DNA from: 3107 sp001483205
GTDB taxonomy: Bacteria; Pseudomonadota; Alphaproteobacteria; Rhodobacterales; Rhodobacteraceae
NCBI GenBank assembly: GCA_964291375.2
Contig: OZ219809.1
Coordinates: 1-64,000, forward strand
Reading direction: 5' to 3'
DNA: 64,000 bases
Below the pieces are notes generated by a model. That model was not told the DNA's origin, ran no database searches, and saw only the letters and a program-made list of their open reading frames with translations. Positions within the stretch are counted from its first letter, which is position 1, and each line of letters starts with the position of its first letter. Made by a program: the position numbers and the translations under genes. Shown here in pieces: positions 54,189-62,700 of this stretch.

Positions 54189-54644
54189 TCAGGCCAAGGA
54201 GCGAGAGAAGGTCAGGGCGGCAATGCGCCCGCCGTCGGGGGTGCGGTAATAGCCCGGCCTTTGGCCCGTCTGCCTATACCCCGCCTGAGCATAAAGCGTG
54301 ATGGCGGCATGATTCGCCGACGACACTTCGAGAAAAGAGCGCGTCGCCCCCCTGCGCACGGCTTCGTTCTCATAGGTGCTCAGCAAGGTCCGGCCCCGCC
54401 CCTTGTGCCGATGATCGGGATGAACGGCGAGCGTCAGCAGCTCCGCCTCATCCGCAATAACCCGCCCCAGCGCGAAACCGGAATTGTCCGCGCCCCCTGC
54501 ATCCCTGCCGCCCCCGGTCAGAAAAACCGAGCCGTCCCTCAGAAGCGACGAAAATTCGGCCTCTGACCACGGGCGGGGCGTCCCGAAGCAAAGGGTGTGC
54601 AGGCGGGCAAGTGCGGCGGGTGTCGGCACGGGAGGCAGCACCAA
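54189..54644 (-). CDS. rimI: Ribosomal-protein-alanine N-acetyltransferase (GNAT family)
   Basis: The 151-residue protein has the GNAT fold with the acetyl-CoA-binding loop HRHKGRGR and the C-terminal ANHAAITLYAQAGYRQTG. RimI acetylates the N-terminus of ribosomal protein S18. The start is TTG 54644 or GTG 54641, just after the stop of tsaB, which suggests translational re-initiation. The tsaB-rimI pairing is common and supports the assignment. Confidence 0.88.
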   Translation of the reverse strand: MVLPPVPTPAALARLHTLCFGTPRPWSEAEFSSLLRDGSVFLTGGGRDAGGADNSGFALGRVIADEAELLTLAVHPDHRHKGRGRTLLSTYENEAVRRGATRSFLEVSSANHAAITLYAQAGYRQTGQRPGYYRTPDGGRIAALTFSRSLA

Positions 54645-54646
54645 GG

Positions 54647-55288
54647 TCAGCCCGCAATGACCGGCGGTGGTCTGCGCGGCGGTGCGGCACTGGCTGCACG
54701 AATATAGAGCGGCGCAGGCCGGGGCGGTGCGTCAGAGCGGCGGCGGGCCGCGATGCGGGCAATCGCCTCGGGCAGGGAACAGGCCGGATGTGCCGCCCGC
54801 CCGCCATAATGCTGCGCGATTTCATCGGCCCGGTGTCCGATCACCGTCGGGGTGCCCTGCGGGGGCACGGGGGGCAGAGTGTCAGGGCGACACTGCTGCG
54901 GCACATCGCCCGTGACCTGTATATAAAGGGTATCCCCCGGCCCCCTGACCGAGGCAACCACCACGCCATCCGCGCCGTGGCGCAGGGCCTCGAACGCAGA
55001 AACCCCCACCGTCGGAATACCCAGCGACAGCGCCAGCCCGCGCGCGGTGGCAACACTGATGCGAATGCCGGTGAAATTGCCCGGCCCGATCCCGGCCCCC
55101 AGCGCAGAAAGGTCAGACCAGCGCACCCCGGCGTCGCAGAGCAGGCCCTCAAGCAGCGGTATCAGCCGCTCCGCCTGTCCCCTTTGCATCGGTTCAGAGC
55201 GTTCGGCGACAATCCGCCCGCCCGACAACAGCGCACCCGCGCAACAGGCCGCCGAGGTGTCGAACCCGAGGACAAGAGGCTCACTCAC
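54647..55288 (-). CDS. tsaB: tRNA threonylcarbamoyladenosine biosynthesis protein TsaB
   Basis: TsaB partners TsaD in making t6A37 in tRNAs that read ANN codons. The 213-residue product begins with GTG (MSEPLVLGFDTSAACCAGAL) and has the ASKHA-fold motifs ERSEPMQRGQAERLIPLLEG and GPGNFTGIRISVATARGLAL. The GTG start overlaps the stop of the upstream nfu gene (GTGA), so the nfu-tsaB-rimI block is one operon with coupled translation. Confidence 0.94.
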   Translation of the reverse strand: MSEPLVLGFDTSAACCAGALLSGGRIVAERSEPMQRGQAERLIPLLEGLLCDAGVRWSDLSALGAGIGPGNFTGIRISVATARGLALSLGIPTVGVSAFEALRHGADGVVVASVRGPGDTLYIQVTGDVPQQCRPDTLPPVPPQGTPTVIGHRADEIAQHYGGRAAHPACSLPEAIARIAARRRSDAPPRPAPLYIRAASAAPPRRPPPVIAG

Positions 55289-55845
55289 GCGGCAACGGGG
55301 CGCACTTCGGTCACTTCGGGGATGTAGTGACGCAGCAGGTTCTCGATCCCCATTTTCAGGGTCAGGGTCGAGGAAGGACACCCCGCGCAAGCGCCCTGCA
55401 TGTGCAGATAGACAACGCCCTTGTCGAAACCGTGAAAGGTGATGTCGCCCCCGTCCTGGGCAACGGCGGGGCGCACGCGGGTATCCAGAAGCTCTTTGAT
55501 CTGGTTGACAATTTCGGCATCCTGGCCGTCATGCTCGGCGTGCCCGCCGGTGCCCGCGCCATCGGTGATCGCCGGGCGGCCCGACTGGAAATGGTCCATG
55601 ATCGCGCCCAGGATCGCGGGTTTGAGGTGCTCCCACTCCACATCGTTTGCCTTGGTGACGGTCACGAAATCGCTGCCCAGAAACACGCCGGTGACGCCGG
55701 TGACGCCGAATATGCACCGGGCGAGCGGCGAGTTGCCTGCGGCCTCCGGTGTCGGATAATCGGCGGTGCCGGTGCTCAGAACCGCCTGGCCGGGCAGGAA
55801 TTTCAGCGTCGCGGGGTTCGGGGTGGATTCGGTCTGGATGAACAT
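55285..55845 (-). CDS. NifU family iron-sulphur cluster scaffold/carrier protein
   Basis: The 186-residue protein has an N-terminal Nfu_N domain (MFIQTESTPNPATLKFLPGQ) and a C-terminal NifU-like domain. The cluster-binding motif is CAGCPSS (CxxC), within GVVYLHMQGACAGCP. Such Nfu proteins carry Fe-S clusters to target enzymes. GGAGG lies 6-7 nt upstream of the ATG at 55845. It is the first gene of the operon with tsaB and rimI. Confidence 0.94.
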   Translation of the reverse strand: MFIQTESTPNPATLKFLPGQAVLSTGTADYPTPEAAGNSPLARCIFGVTGVTGVFLGSDFVTVTKANDVEWEHLKPAILGAIMDHFQSGRPAITDGAGTGGHAEHDGQDAEIVNQIKELLDTRVRPAVAQDGGDITFHGFDKGVVYLHMQGACAGCPSSTLTLKMGIENLLRHYIPEVTEVRPVAA

Positions 55846-55961
55846 CGGGGGCCTCCGTCTTGTGCCAGATATGCGCATGGCGGGCGGGGCTGTCAAGGTT
55901 TGGGGCGGTTCCGGAAATCTCTGCCGTCAACGCTTTGCCCCCGCCCCCCGCCGGTGCGCGC

Positions 55962-56972
55962 TCACCCCCTTTCCTGCGACCAGATCGCCCGCCGCCGCGC
56001 CTTCATCGCCTCATCCGCCTCCGGGGTGCCGTCATGGAAGGTGTTGAACCACCTGTCCCATGGCGTCTCCCACGTCCCGTAATTGCAGTCAAAAAACCTG
56101 TGATGCAGTTGGTGAAAAAAATCCCCCAGCCCCAGGCGCGCGCTCCGGCCCAGTTTCAGGTTCTCGAACCCGGCATGAGAGACCGGCGCGCCGATCCCGT
56201 GGTGAAACAGCAGAAAGATCACATGGACGGGATGCGCGGGCAGCAGAAAGAAGATCATGGTGTCAAACATCAGAAAGAAACTTTCCACCGGGTGCATCGC
56301 CAGCCCCGACCACGGGCCTGTGTTGATGTTCCTGTGATGCCAGGAATGGACCCGGATATAGAGCCCGCCCACATGCAGCAGCCGATGAAACCAGTAGAAA
56401 TGAAACCCGGCCCAGATCGGGATCAGCACGATCAGCGCCATGAACCAGACCGGATGGTCACCAAAGGTGATCATCTTGGCCCAGCCATTGGCATAGGCCC
56501 ACCAGATCAGGCACTCCCAAAAGGTCCAGAAGGTCAGCGCCGGGCCGAGTGTCCAGAACATGTTATCCCGGACCTGATCGCTGAAGGTGAATATCCGTGC
56601 GCCTCTGACCATCGGGCGCATGTCATAGCGGTAGTCGTCATCCTGTAGCCGATAGCGCCACAGCGCCAGATGCAAACCGCCCGCGACAACCATCAGGATG
56701 ACGAAGTTGCGCAGCCAGATTTCAAAAATTCAGCCGATGCCCGGCGCACTGACACGCTCAAGCCCCGGTGTGAACCAGGCCCAGGTGACAAAGGCGAAGG
56801 CCAGAAACAGGAACCGCTGCGCCACCGGATTCCAGCTCCGCAAAAGGTATTTGAGGATCAGAAGCGGGCGAACCGGCCAATCCCAGTATGGTGCCAACCG
56901 CAGGGGCAGTTCGGGGGTGTAGTGCCACATCTTGCGGCGCTCCGGCCCCGAGGGTGGTAAGTTTGCGCCCAT
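55962..56972 (-). pseudogene. Sterol desaturase/fatty acid hydroxylase family gene interrupted by an in-frame TGA
   Basis: Two open segments in the same frame, 56972-56730 (MGANLPPSGPERRKMW to APGIG) and 56729-55962 (from IFEIWLRN), are separated only by a TGA codon at 56728-56730. Joined, they give about 336 residues, the size expected for this di-iron membrane family. The second part has the histidine motifs: HRLLH, HSWHHR, and a later LHHR cluster. As I recall, homologues have Trp at the position of the stop (APGW), so TGG to TGA is the simple explanation. It is either a nonsense-mutated gene or a sequencing error. An internal ATG at 56693 could only give a truncated protein lacking the first membrane region. 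Confidence 0.85.
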
Positions 56973-57011
56973 GCGCCTTTCCTTCCCCTTCCCTATACCC
57001 GCCGCAGCGGG

Positions 57012-57638
57012 TCAGCCGGTCAGCCGGGCGCGCGCCGTCTCTGCATCGCAGAGCGCCACCCGCTCGCCCGCGCGAATCACCGCCGGGTCATAGGGTGTGC
57101 GGGCAAAGACCTCGCGCACCATGGGGGCAAAGACCACCAGCGGCAGATCATCATAATCCGGGTCAAAGCTCGCCTGATCCCAGCGCTCGCAGAACGCGGC
57201 GCAGTCATCGAAATAGGGGTGACCGCGATGACGTTCGCGTTTGTGCTCATCAAAGCCGTCCAGATGATGCCCGTAATAGAGCATCTGGAAATCGCCATGG
57301 GTGCGGACGCACCATGTAACCTGTTCGCGCACAAAGGGTTTCAGGATCGTGGCGGCGTATTCGTCGTGATTATAGGGCGCGTATATGTCGCCGATGTCGT
57401 GCAAAAGCGCGCCGGTCACCCAGTCAATGTCCGCGCCGTCCCGCCAGGCGCGGGTGGCGGCCTGAAGCGAATGGCCCAGCCGGGTGACCTGATAGCCTGA
57501 GAGGCTCTGGTCCAGTTCAACCAGCGCTTTCAGCAGGCGGTCGGCGGTGTGCCTTGTGTGATCAATCTCGTGCGCTGTCAGGAATTCATAGTCTTCCTTC
57601 GTGCCGTCCTTCATCCGGGTAAAGCTGACTTTTTCCAT
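57012..57638 (-). CDS. HD domain-containing protein
   Basis: The 208-residue protein (MEKVSFTRMKDGTKEDYEFL) has an HD-type metal-binding domain: a helix with LGHSLQAATRAWRDG, the HD pair in GALLHDIGDIYAP, and later histidines in VRTHGDFQMLYYGHHL. The order resembles diverged HD/myo-inositol-oxygenase-like enzymes that cleave phosphonates or oxidise inositols. The substrate is not recognisable. It is upstream of the disrupted desaturase gene on the same strand. Confidence 0.8.
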   Translation of the reverse strand: MEKVSFTRMKDGTKEDYEFLTAHEIDHTRHTADRLLKALVELDQSLSGYQVTRLGHSLQAATRAWRDGADIDWVTGALLHDIGDIYAPYNHDEYAATILKPFVREQVTWCVRTHGDFQMLYYGHHLDGFDEHKRERHRGHPYFDDCAAFCERWDQASFDPDYDDLPLVVFAPMVREVFARTPYDPAVIRAGERVALCDAETARARLTG

Positions 57639-57802
57639 GTCCGGTCCTTTTGCGAAACTGCGCCGTGCCGGGGGAAGTGAAGCCGCGAATCACCCGGCGC
57701 GCAATGCCGGAAGCGAAGGGCATGTCGCAAACAGGCCGTCACGGGGGCGGACAGCGCCTGCCATCCCCGCACCTTTGCAGCCATAGCAGGAAAGGCCAGC
57801 CC

Positions 57803-58792
57803 TCAGCCAACGTTCAGAACGATCTTGCCGATATGGGCAGAGCTTTCCATCCTCTCATGCGCTCGGGCGGCATCCGCAAGGGGGAACTCCGAATCGATCA
57901 CCGGCGCGACCCGCCCTGACGCCAGCAGCGGCCAGACAGCCCCCCGCAGTTCTTCGGCAATCCCGGCCTTTGCCTGATCGCTCTGCGGGCGCAGGGTCGA
58001 ACCGGTGATTGTCAGGCGGCGCATCATCAGTCGGGCGAAATTCAACTCGGCCTTCGGGCCGGACAGAAACGCAATCTGCACCAGCCGTCCGTCCTCTGCC
58101 AGCGCCCGGACATTCCGCGCAATATAATCGCCGCCAACCATGTCGAGGATCACATCCGCCCCGCCTTCCGCCTGAAGAACCGGCACGAAATCTTCCTCGT
58201 GATAACAAATCGCGCGCTCGGCCCCCAGCGACAGGCAGGCCGCGCATTTCTCCGGCGATCCGGCGGTCGCGAACACCCGCGCGCCCAGAGCATTCGCCAG
58301 TTGAATGGCCGTGGTGCCGATGCCCGAGGTTCCGCCATGAACCAGAAACCGTTCCCCGGCCCGCAACCGTCCGCGCATGAAGACATTGGACCAGACGGTG
58401 AAGAACGTCTCGGGCAGACAGGCCGCCGCCCGCAAGTCCATGCCTTGGGGGACGGGCAGGGTATGCGCGGCGGGCGTGGTTGCGTATTCGGCGTAACCAC
58501 CCCCCGGCAGCAACGCACATACCTGCTCGCCCAGGGCCGGTTCGGATACCCCCGCGCCCAGGGCAACAACTTCCCCCGCGCCCTCAAGACCGGGCAGGTC
58601 GCTTGCCCCCGGCGGCGGTGCATAGGCCCCCGCCCGTTGCAGGGCGTCCGGCCTGTTCACCCCCGCCCAGGCAAGGCGGATCAGAACCTCCCCCGCACCG
58701 GGCACCGGCACCGGGCGTCTGACTTCCCTCAGCACATCCGGCCCGCCGGGCGACGATATTTCAATCGCCCGCATTTCCGACGGCACTGTCAT
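57803..58792 (-). CDS. NAD(P)H quinone oxidoreductase, PIG3/QOR type
   Basis: The 329-residue medium-chain dehydrogenase lacks the catalytic zinc ligands of alcohol dehydrogenases. It has the quinone oxidoreductase N-terminal fold (WAGVNRPDALQRAGAY), the nucleotide-binding loop VHGGTSGIGTTAIQLA, and the motif GADVILDMVGGDYIARN. It most resembles the PIG3-type group, which reduces quinones with NADPH. It lies 15 bp after COQ9 in the same direction. Confidence 0.88.
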   Translation of the reverse strand: MTVPSEMRAIEISSPGGPDVLREVRRPVPVPGAGEVLIRLAWAGVNRPDALQRAGAYAPPPGASDLPGLEGAGEVVALGAGVSEPALGEQVCALLPGGGYAEYATTPAAHTLPVPQGMDLRAAACLPETFFTVWSNVFMRGRLRAGERFLVHGGTSGIGTTAIQLANALGARVFATAGSPEKCAACLSLGAERAICYHEEDFVPVLQAEGGADVILDMVGGDYIARNVRALAEDGRLVQIAFLSGPKAELNFARLMMRRLTITGSTLRPQSDQAKAGIAEELRGAVWPLLASGRVAPVIDSEFPLADAARAHERMESSAHIGKIVLNVG

Positions 58793-58807
58793 TGTGGCCC
58801 TTCCCCG

Positions 58808-59497
58808 CTACTGATCCCGCTGCCCGGTTCCCGGCGCATCCTGCATGTCCTGCATGTCCGCTGTGTGCGGCGCGCGGATAATCGCCGACAGACGACCGAT
58901 CAACATCGCCAGCCCCGGCGCTCTTTCCACCCCGGCCCTGATTTTCCCCAGCCGCATGACATCCTCCACCCGGCGGTCGAGAAAGGCCCAGCTTTCCGCC
59001 TGACCCTCGCTGTCATCGCCCAGCCAATACAGCACCGTCGAGGCAAAGACGCCCGAAAGGATGGCGCGCTTGGTATACCAGTTCGCATCCCGAGCGTGGT
59101 CGCCAAGCGCGATCCAGATCGCATCCGCCGTGCCCCAGATCAGCCGCGCGCCCTCGGCAGAGTGGACCGGCAGGGCAAAGAAGGCCGCCGAGCGGCGAAC
59201 AACCTCTTTGTCCGCGGCCTCAATCCGCAGCCTGACCGCATGGGCCACCCGGTCGCGGGTTTTCATCTCTGACAGGTCGGCCTCTGCCAGCGCCTGCCGC
59301 ATCACGGCGTCGCCCTGTCGGTGATAGTCCGCCGCCAGATCAGCCGCCCCGTGCGGGCAAATGGCGCGGGCGAGATCAGGGGAAACCCCCGCCGCCGTGC
59401 AGGCCGCGCCAAAGGCGGCGTCGGTCCAGCCGTCAAGGGCGACATGGGCAGTGATGGCTGCAAGCAGCTTCGGGCGTATCGGCTTAGATTCAGGCAT
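58808..59497 (-). CDS. COQ9 family protein, ubiquinone biosynthesis
   Basis: The 229-residue protein (MPESKPIRPKLLAAITAHVA) matches the COQ9/TetR-like family. It has an N-terminal helix-turn-helix-like fold, then AWRL-type segments such as HSAEGARLIWGTADAIWIALGD and DANWYTKRAILSGVFASTVL, which form the lipid-binding surface in the family. It probably binds ubiquinone intermediates and aids COQ7-type hydroxylation. GGAGGAGAGG precedes the ATG at 59497; a longer frame to 59575 would overlap the rpsU promoter. It is divergent from rpsU. Confidence 0.9.
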   Translation of the reverse strand: MPESKPIRPKLLAAITAHVALDGWTDAAFGAACTAAGVSPDLARAICPHGAADLAADYHRQGDAVMRQALAEADLSEMKTRDRVAHAVRLRIEAADKEVVRRSAAFFALPVHSAEGARLIWGTADAIWIALGDHARDANWYTKRAILSGVFASTVLYWLGDDSEGQAESWAFLDRRVEDVMRLGKIRAGVERAPGLAMLIGRLSAIIRAPHTADMQDMQDAPGTGQRDQ

Positions 59498-59522
59498 TTT
59501 CCTCTCCTCCTCCGGCGCAGTG

Positions 59523-59551
59523 TAGACAAAGAACCGGCGCTTTGCTATAGG
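59523..59551 (+). promoter_or_regulatory. Promoter of rpsU
   Basis: A -35 box TAGACA (59523-59528), a 17-bp spacer and a -10 box TATAGG (59546-59551) lie about 55 bp before the rpsU start, in the gap shared with divergent COQ9. Confidence 0.65.
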
Positions 59552-59555
59552 CAGG

Positions 59556-59590
59556 CTTCCTGCAACGAATTGCAACTCTGAACCAGGAAG
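59556..59590 (+). promoter_or_regulatory. Possible rpsU leader hairpin that pairs with the ribosome-binding site
   Basis: CTTCCTG (59556-59562) can pair with CAGGAAG (59584-59590), which overlaps the front of the strong Shine-Dalgarno run AGGAAGGTGGTGA. A smaller inner pairing, TGCAA/TTGCA, overlaps the first arm. The fold could limit S21 translation; this is inference from a 7-bp stem. Confidence 0.4.
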
Positions 59591-59604
59591 GTGGTGACAA
59601 CCAC

Positions 59605-59811
59605 ATGCAGGTTAACGTTCGCGACAACAATGTCGATCAGGCACTTCGTGCGCTGAAGAAGAAACTACAGCGCGAAGGGGTTTTTCGCGAGATGAAACTT
59701 CGTAAGGCGTATGAAAAGCCGTCAGAGAGGAAGGCTCGTGAAAAGGCCGAGGCGATTCGCCGGGCGCGCAAGCTGGCGCGCAAGAAGGCCCAGCGCGAAG
59801 GGTTGCTGTAA
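59605..59811 (+). CDS. rpsU: 30S ribosomal protein S21
   Basis: The 68-residue basic protein (MQVNVRDNNVDQALRALKKK) is a standard S21, with the Arg/Lys-rich C-terminal helix RRARKLARKKAQREGLL. It binds the 30S platform near the 3' end of 16S rRNA and aids initiation. The ribosome-binding site AAGGTGGTGA, 7 nt from the ATG, is an almost complete anti-16S complement, as expected for a highly expressed gene. Confidence 0.97.
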   Translation: MQVNVRDNNVDQALRALKKKLQREGVFREMKLRKAYEKPSERKAREKAEAIRRARKLARKKAQREGLL

Positions 59812-59845
59812 GCAGCATCCCCCGTGTTTTCGGCACATGCCTGTG

Positions 59846-59876
59846 AAAGCCCGTGCGGGGGACCGTGCGGGCTTTT
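59846..59876 (+). terminator. Terminator of rpsU
   Basis: AAAGCCCG and CGGGCTTTT form a GC-rich stem with a further paired inner part, followed by TTTTC. It is 35 bp after the stop codon. Confidence 0.85.
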
Positions 59877-60089
59877 CATATGAGCGTGGGGGGCGGGGTC
59901 AGGGCCAGGACCTGGACTCAAAATCTGGTCGTCAGGTTACATTGGGAGAGCCAGGTGGACAGGCTGGCCATTGACGCGCCATTATACGAGAGGCCTCGGT
60001 GATTTCGCCTGCGCGCCGCCCTTGCCAGCGGTCTTTGCCCGGTGCTAGATGAAAAACCAGCGACCAACCGGACGAAAGGGGGGCCTTGG

Positions 60090-60599
60090 ATGGCCGATTT
60101 TCCGACCAGCTTTGACAGGGAAGGGCTGTTGCAATGCGCGCGCGGCACGCTTTTCGGCCCCGGAAACGCGCAACTGCCCGCCCCGCCGATGCTGATGATG
60201 GACCGGATCACCGAAATCAGCGCCGATGGCGGCACACATGCCAAGGGCCATGTGATCGCCGAGTTCGACATCACCCCCGATCTGTGGTTCTTTGACTGCC
60301 ACTTTCCCGGCAACCCGATCATGCCGGGGTGCCTCGGCCTTGACGGGCTGTGGCAACTGACCGGGTTCAACCTCGGCTGGCGCGGCTGGCAGGGGCGCGG
60401 CTATGCCCTTGGCGTCGGCGAACTCAAGCTGACCGGCATGGTGCGCCCGGACCGCAGGATGCTGACCTATCATGTGGATTTCACCAAGGCCGTGCAGACC
60501 CGCCGCCTGACCATGGGGGTGGCCGATGGCCGGATTGAGGCCGACGGCGAAGTCATCTATCAGGTCAGGGACATGAAGGTTGCCCTGTCGGACAGTTGA
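60090..60599 (+). CDS. fabA: 3-hydroxydecanoyl-ACP dehydratase/isomerase
   Basis: FabA dehydrates 3-hydroxyacyl-ACP and isomerises the C10 product, the branch point to unsaturated fatty acids. The 169-residue protein starts at 60090 (MADFPTSFDREGLLQ), with AAAGGGGG upstream; a longer frame to 60042 is less likely. It has the hot-dog-fold helix HFPGNPIMPGCLGLDGLWQL, with catalytic His71 and Asp85 next to the family's usual positions. It is first of fabA-fabB-fabI. In many Rhodobacterales an irr gene precedes fabA; none is seen here. Confidence 0.96.
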   Translation: MADFPTSFDREGLLQCARGTLFGPGNAQLPAPPMLMMDRITEISADGGTHAKGHVIAEFDITPDLWFFDCHFPGNPIMPGCLGLDGLWQLTGFNLGWRGWQGRGYALGVGELKLTGMVRPDRRMLTYHVDFTKAVQTRRLTMGVADGRIEADGEVIYQVRDMKVALSDS

Positions 60600-60638
60600 G
60601 CCACCGGGCCACGGGCAACAGAAAGAGGGAGAGCGCGG

Positions 60639-61865
60639 ATGCGTCGTGTCGTCATCACCGGACGGGGGATCGTTTCCTCGATCGGCAACACTGTCGAAGA
60701 GGTCACACAGGCGTTGCGCACTGGCAGGTCCGGCATCGTCTTTGCCCCGGAATACGCCGAAAACGGCTTTCGCAGCCAGGTTCACGGGATGCCGCGTATC
60801 GACGTGGCCGACCATATCGACAAACGCCAACTGCGTTTCATGGGCCATGGCGCGGCCTATAACTATATCGCCATGGAACAGGCGATTGCCGACAGCGGGC
60901 TGGAAAAGGCAGAGGTGTCCAACAAACGCACCGGCCTGATCATGGGGTCCGGCGGGCCATCGACGGTGAACTTCTTTCAGGCCCACAATATCGTCAAGGA
61001 AAAGGGCAGCCCCCGGCGCATGGGGCCGTTTATGGTCACCCGCTGCATGTCCTCGACCAATTCCGCTTGTCTGGCGACGCCTTTCGGGATCAGGGGGGTG
61101 AATTACTCGATCACCTCGGCCTGCACCACCTCGCTGCACTGCATCGGCAACGGGGTCGAGCAGATTCAGATGGGCAAGCAGGATGTGATCTTTGCCGGGG
61201 GGGGCGAAGAACTCGACTGGACCCTCTCTTGCCTGTTCGACGCCATGGGCGCGATGAGCTCAAAATACAACGACACGCCGGAAAGGGCCTCCCGCGCCTT
61301 TGACGCGGACCGCGACGGCTTTGTGATTGCAGGCGGCGGCGGGGTTGTCGTTCTGGAGGAACTGAGCCATGCCCTGGCCCGTGGCGCGACGATTTATGCC
61401 GAGGTGACCGGATACGGGGCCACCTCTGACGGTTATGACATGGTTGCCCCCTCGGGCGAGGGGGCAGAGCGGTCGATGAAACTGGCCACCGCGACCCTTG
61501 ACGGGCGCAGGGTGGACTATATCAACGCCCACGGCACGTCCACGCCTGCCGGGGATGTGACCGAAGTCGAAGCCGTGCGCGCGGCCTTTGGCGAAGACAC
61601 CATGCCGCGTATCACCTCGACCAAATCGGTCACCGGGCATTGTCTGGGCGGCGCGGGCGTGCAGGAAGCAATCTACAGCCTGATCATGCTGAACGGGGAT
61701 TTCATCGCCCCTTCGGCCAATATCGAGACGCTTGATCCGGGCATCCGCCCCGGCGAGATCGTGACCGAATTTGTGCAGGACGCGGGCCTTGACACGGTTC
61801 TGTCGAACAGTTTCGGTTTTGGCGGCACGAACGGCACCCTTGCGATGAGCAGATACCACGGATGA
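60639..61865 (+). CDS. fabB: 3-oxoacyl-ACP synthase I
   Basis: FabB condenses malonyl-ACP with acyl-ACP and is needed to elongate the unsaturated product of FabA. The 408-residue protein has the nucleophile Cys162 (SITSACTTSLHC) and the His motifs NAHGTSTPAGD and SVTGHCLGGAG. The C-terminal glycine-rich NSFGFGGTNGTL is also present. It follows fabA by 39 bp, and an AGAGGGAGAG site lies upstream of the ATG. Confidence 0.96.
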   Translation: MRRVVITGRGIVSSIGNTVEEVTQALRTGRSGIVFAPEYAENGFRSQVHGMPRIDVADHIDKRQLRFMGHGAAYNYIAMEQAIADSGLEKAEVSNKRTGLIMGSGGPSTVNFFQAHNIVKEKGSPRRMGPFMVTRCMSSTNSACLATPFGIRGVNYSITSACTTSLHCIGNGVEQIQMGKQDVIFAGGGEELDWTLSCLFDAMGAMSSKYNDTPERASRAFDADRDGFVIAGGGGVVVLEELSHALARGATIYAEVTGYGATSDGYDMVAPSGEGAERSMKLATATLDGRRVDYINAHGTSTPAGDVTEVEAVRAAFGEDTMPRITSTKSVTGHCLGGAGVQEAIYSLIMLNGDFIAPSANIETLDPGIRPGEIVTEFVQDAGLDTVLSNSFGFGGTNGTLAMSRYHG

Positions 61866-61870
61866 TCTGA

Positions 61871-62659
61871 ATGCCTGAACTGATGAAAGGAAAACGCGGC
61901 CTGATCATGGGGGTCGCCAATGAACGCTCAATCGCCTGGGGGATTGCCCGGGCGATGGCGGCAGAGGGGGCGGAACTGGCCTTTACCTATCAGGGCGAGG
62001 CCTTTGGCAAGCGGGTCGCGCCGCTGGCGGAAAGTCTGGGGTCCGGGGTGCTGATTGACGCCGATGTCGCCGATGACGCCCAGATGGATGCGGCGTTTGC
62101 CCGGCTTGGCCGCGAGTGGGACCGGATGGATTTCGCCGTCCACGCGATTGCCTTTTCGGACAAGAGCGAACTGACGGGCCGGTTCACCAACACCACACGG
62201 GGGAATTTCAGAACTTCGCTCGAAATTTCCTGCTATTCGTTCATTGACATGGCCCGGCGGGCGGCGGCGCTGATGCCCGATGGCGGGGCGTTGCTGACGC
62301 TGACCTATCAGGGGTCGAACAGGGTGACGCCGTTTTATAATGTCATGGGGGTGGCGAAGGCGGCGCTGGAAAGCTCGGTGCGCTATCTGGCCAATGATCT
62401 GGGGCCGCAGGGCATCCGGGTGAATGCGATTTCCCCCGGCCCGATGAAGACGCTGGCGGGGGCGGCGATTGGCGGCGCGCGCCGGACCTTTCGCCAGACC
62501 GAGGCCAATGCCCCCCTGCGCGCCAATGCGACACTGGAGGCCATCGGCGGCACGGCGGTCTATCTGGCCTCTGATTACGGGGCCTGCACGACGGGCGAGG
62601 TGATTGCGGTTGATGGCGGTTATCATGTGCTGGGGATGCCGCAGCCGGAAAACCTGTGA
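61871..62659 (+). CDS. fabI: Enoyl-ACP reductase (NADH), SDR type
   Basis: FabI reduces trans-2-enoyl-ACP, the last step of each elongation cycle. The 262-residue protein has the nucleotide-binding GVANERSIAWGIA. The catalytic residues Tyr146 (TYQG), Tyr156 and Lys163 (YNVMGVAKAAL) fall at the same numbering as in the E. coli enzyme. The C-terminal part has GEVIAVDGGYHVLG. It starts 5 bp after the fabB stop. FabI is the triclosan target; many alphaproteobacteria carry two copies, so this may not be the only one. Confidence 0.95.
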   Translation: MPELMKGKRGLIMGVANERSIAWGIARAMAAEGAELAFTYQGEAFGKRVAPLAESLGSGVLIDADVADDAQMDAAFARLGREWDRMDFAVHAIAFSDKSELTGRFTNTTRGNFRTSLEISCYSFIDMARRAAALMPDGGALLTLTYQGSNRVTPFYNVMGVAKAALESSVRYLANDLGPQGIRVNAISPGPMKTLAGAAIGGARRTFRQTEANAPLRANATLEAIGGTAVYLASDYGACTTGEVIAVDGGYHVLGMPQPENL

Positions 62660-62700
62660 GCAATGTCTGGTGAGGGGGGCAGGGGCCGGGTGCCGAGGGG

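Noticed and set aside
56728..56730. TGA read as Trp or selenocysteine in the desaturase gene
   Set aside because: TGA is used as a normal stop at many other genes in the window, and no recoding signal is visible.
59880..59990. Possible tRNA (anticodon-loop-like ACTCAAAATC after a GC-rich stretch)
   Set aside because: No acceptor stem, T-arm or CCA end can be fitted on either strand.
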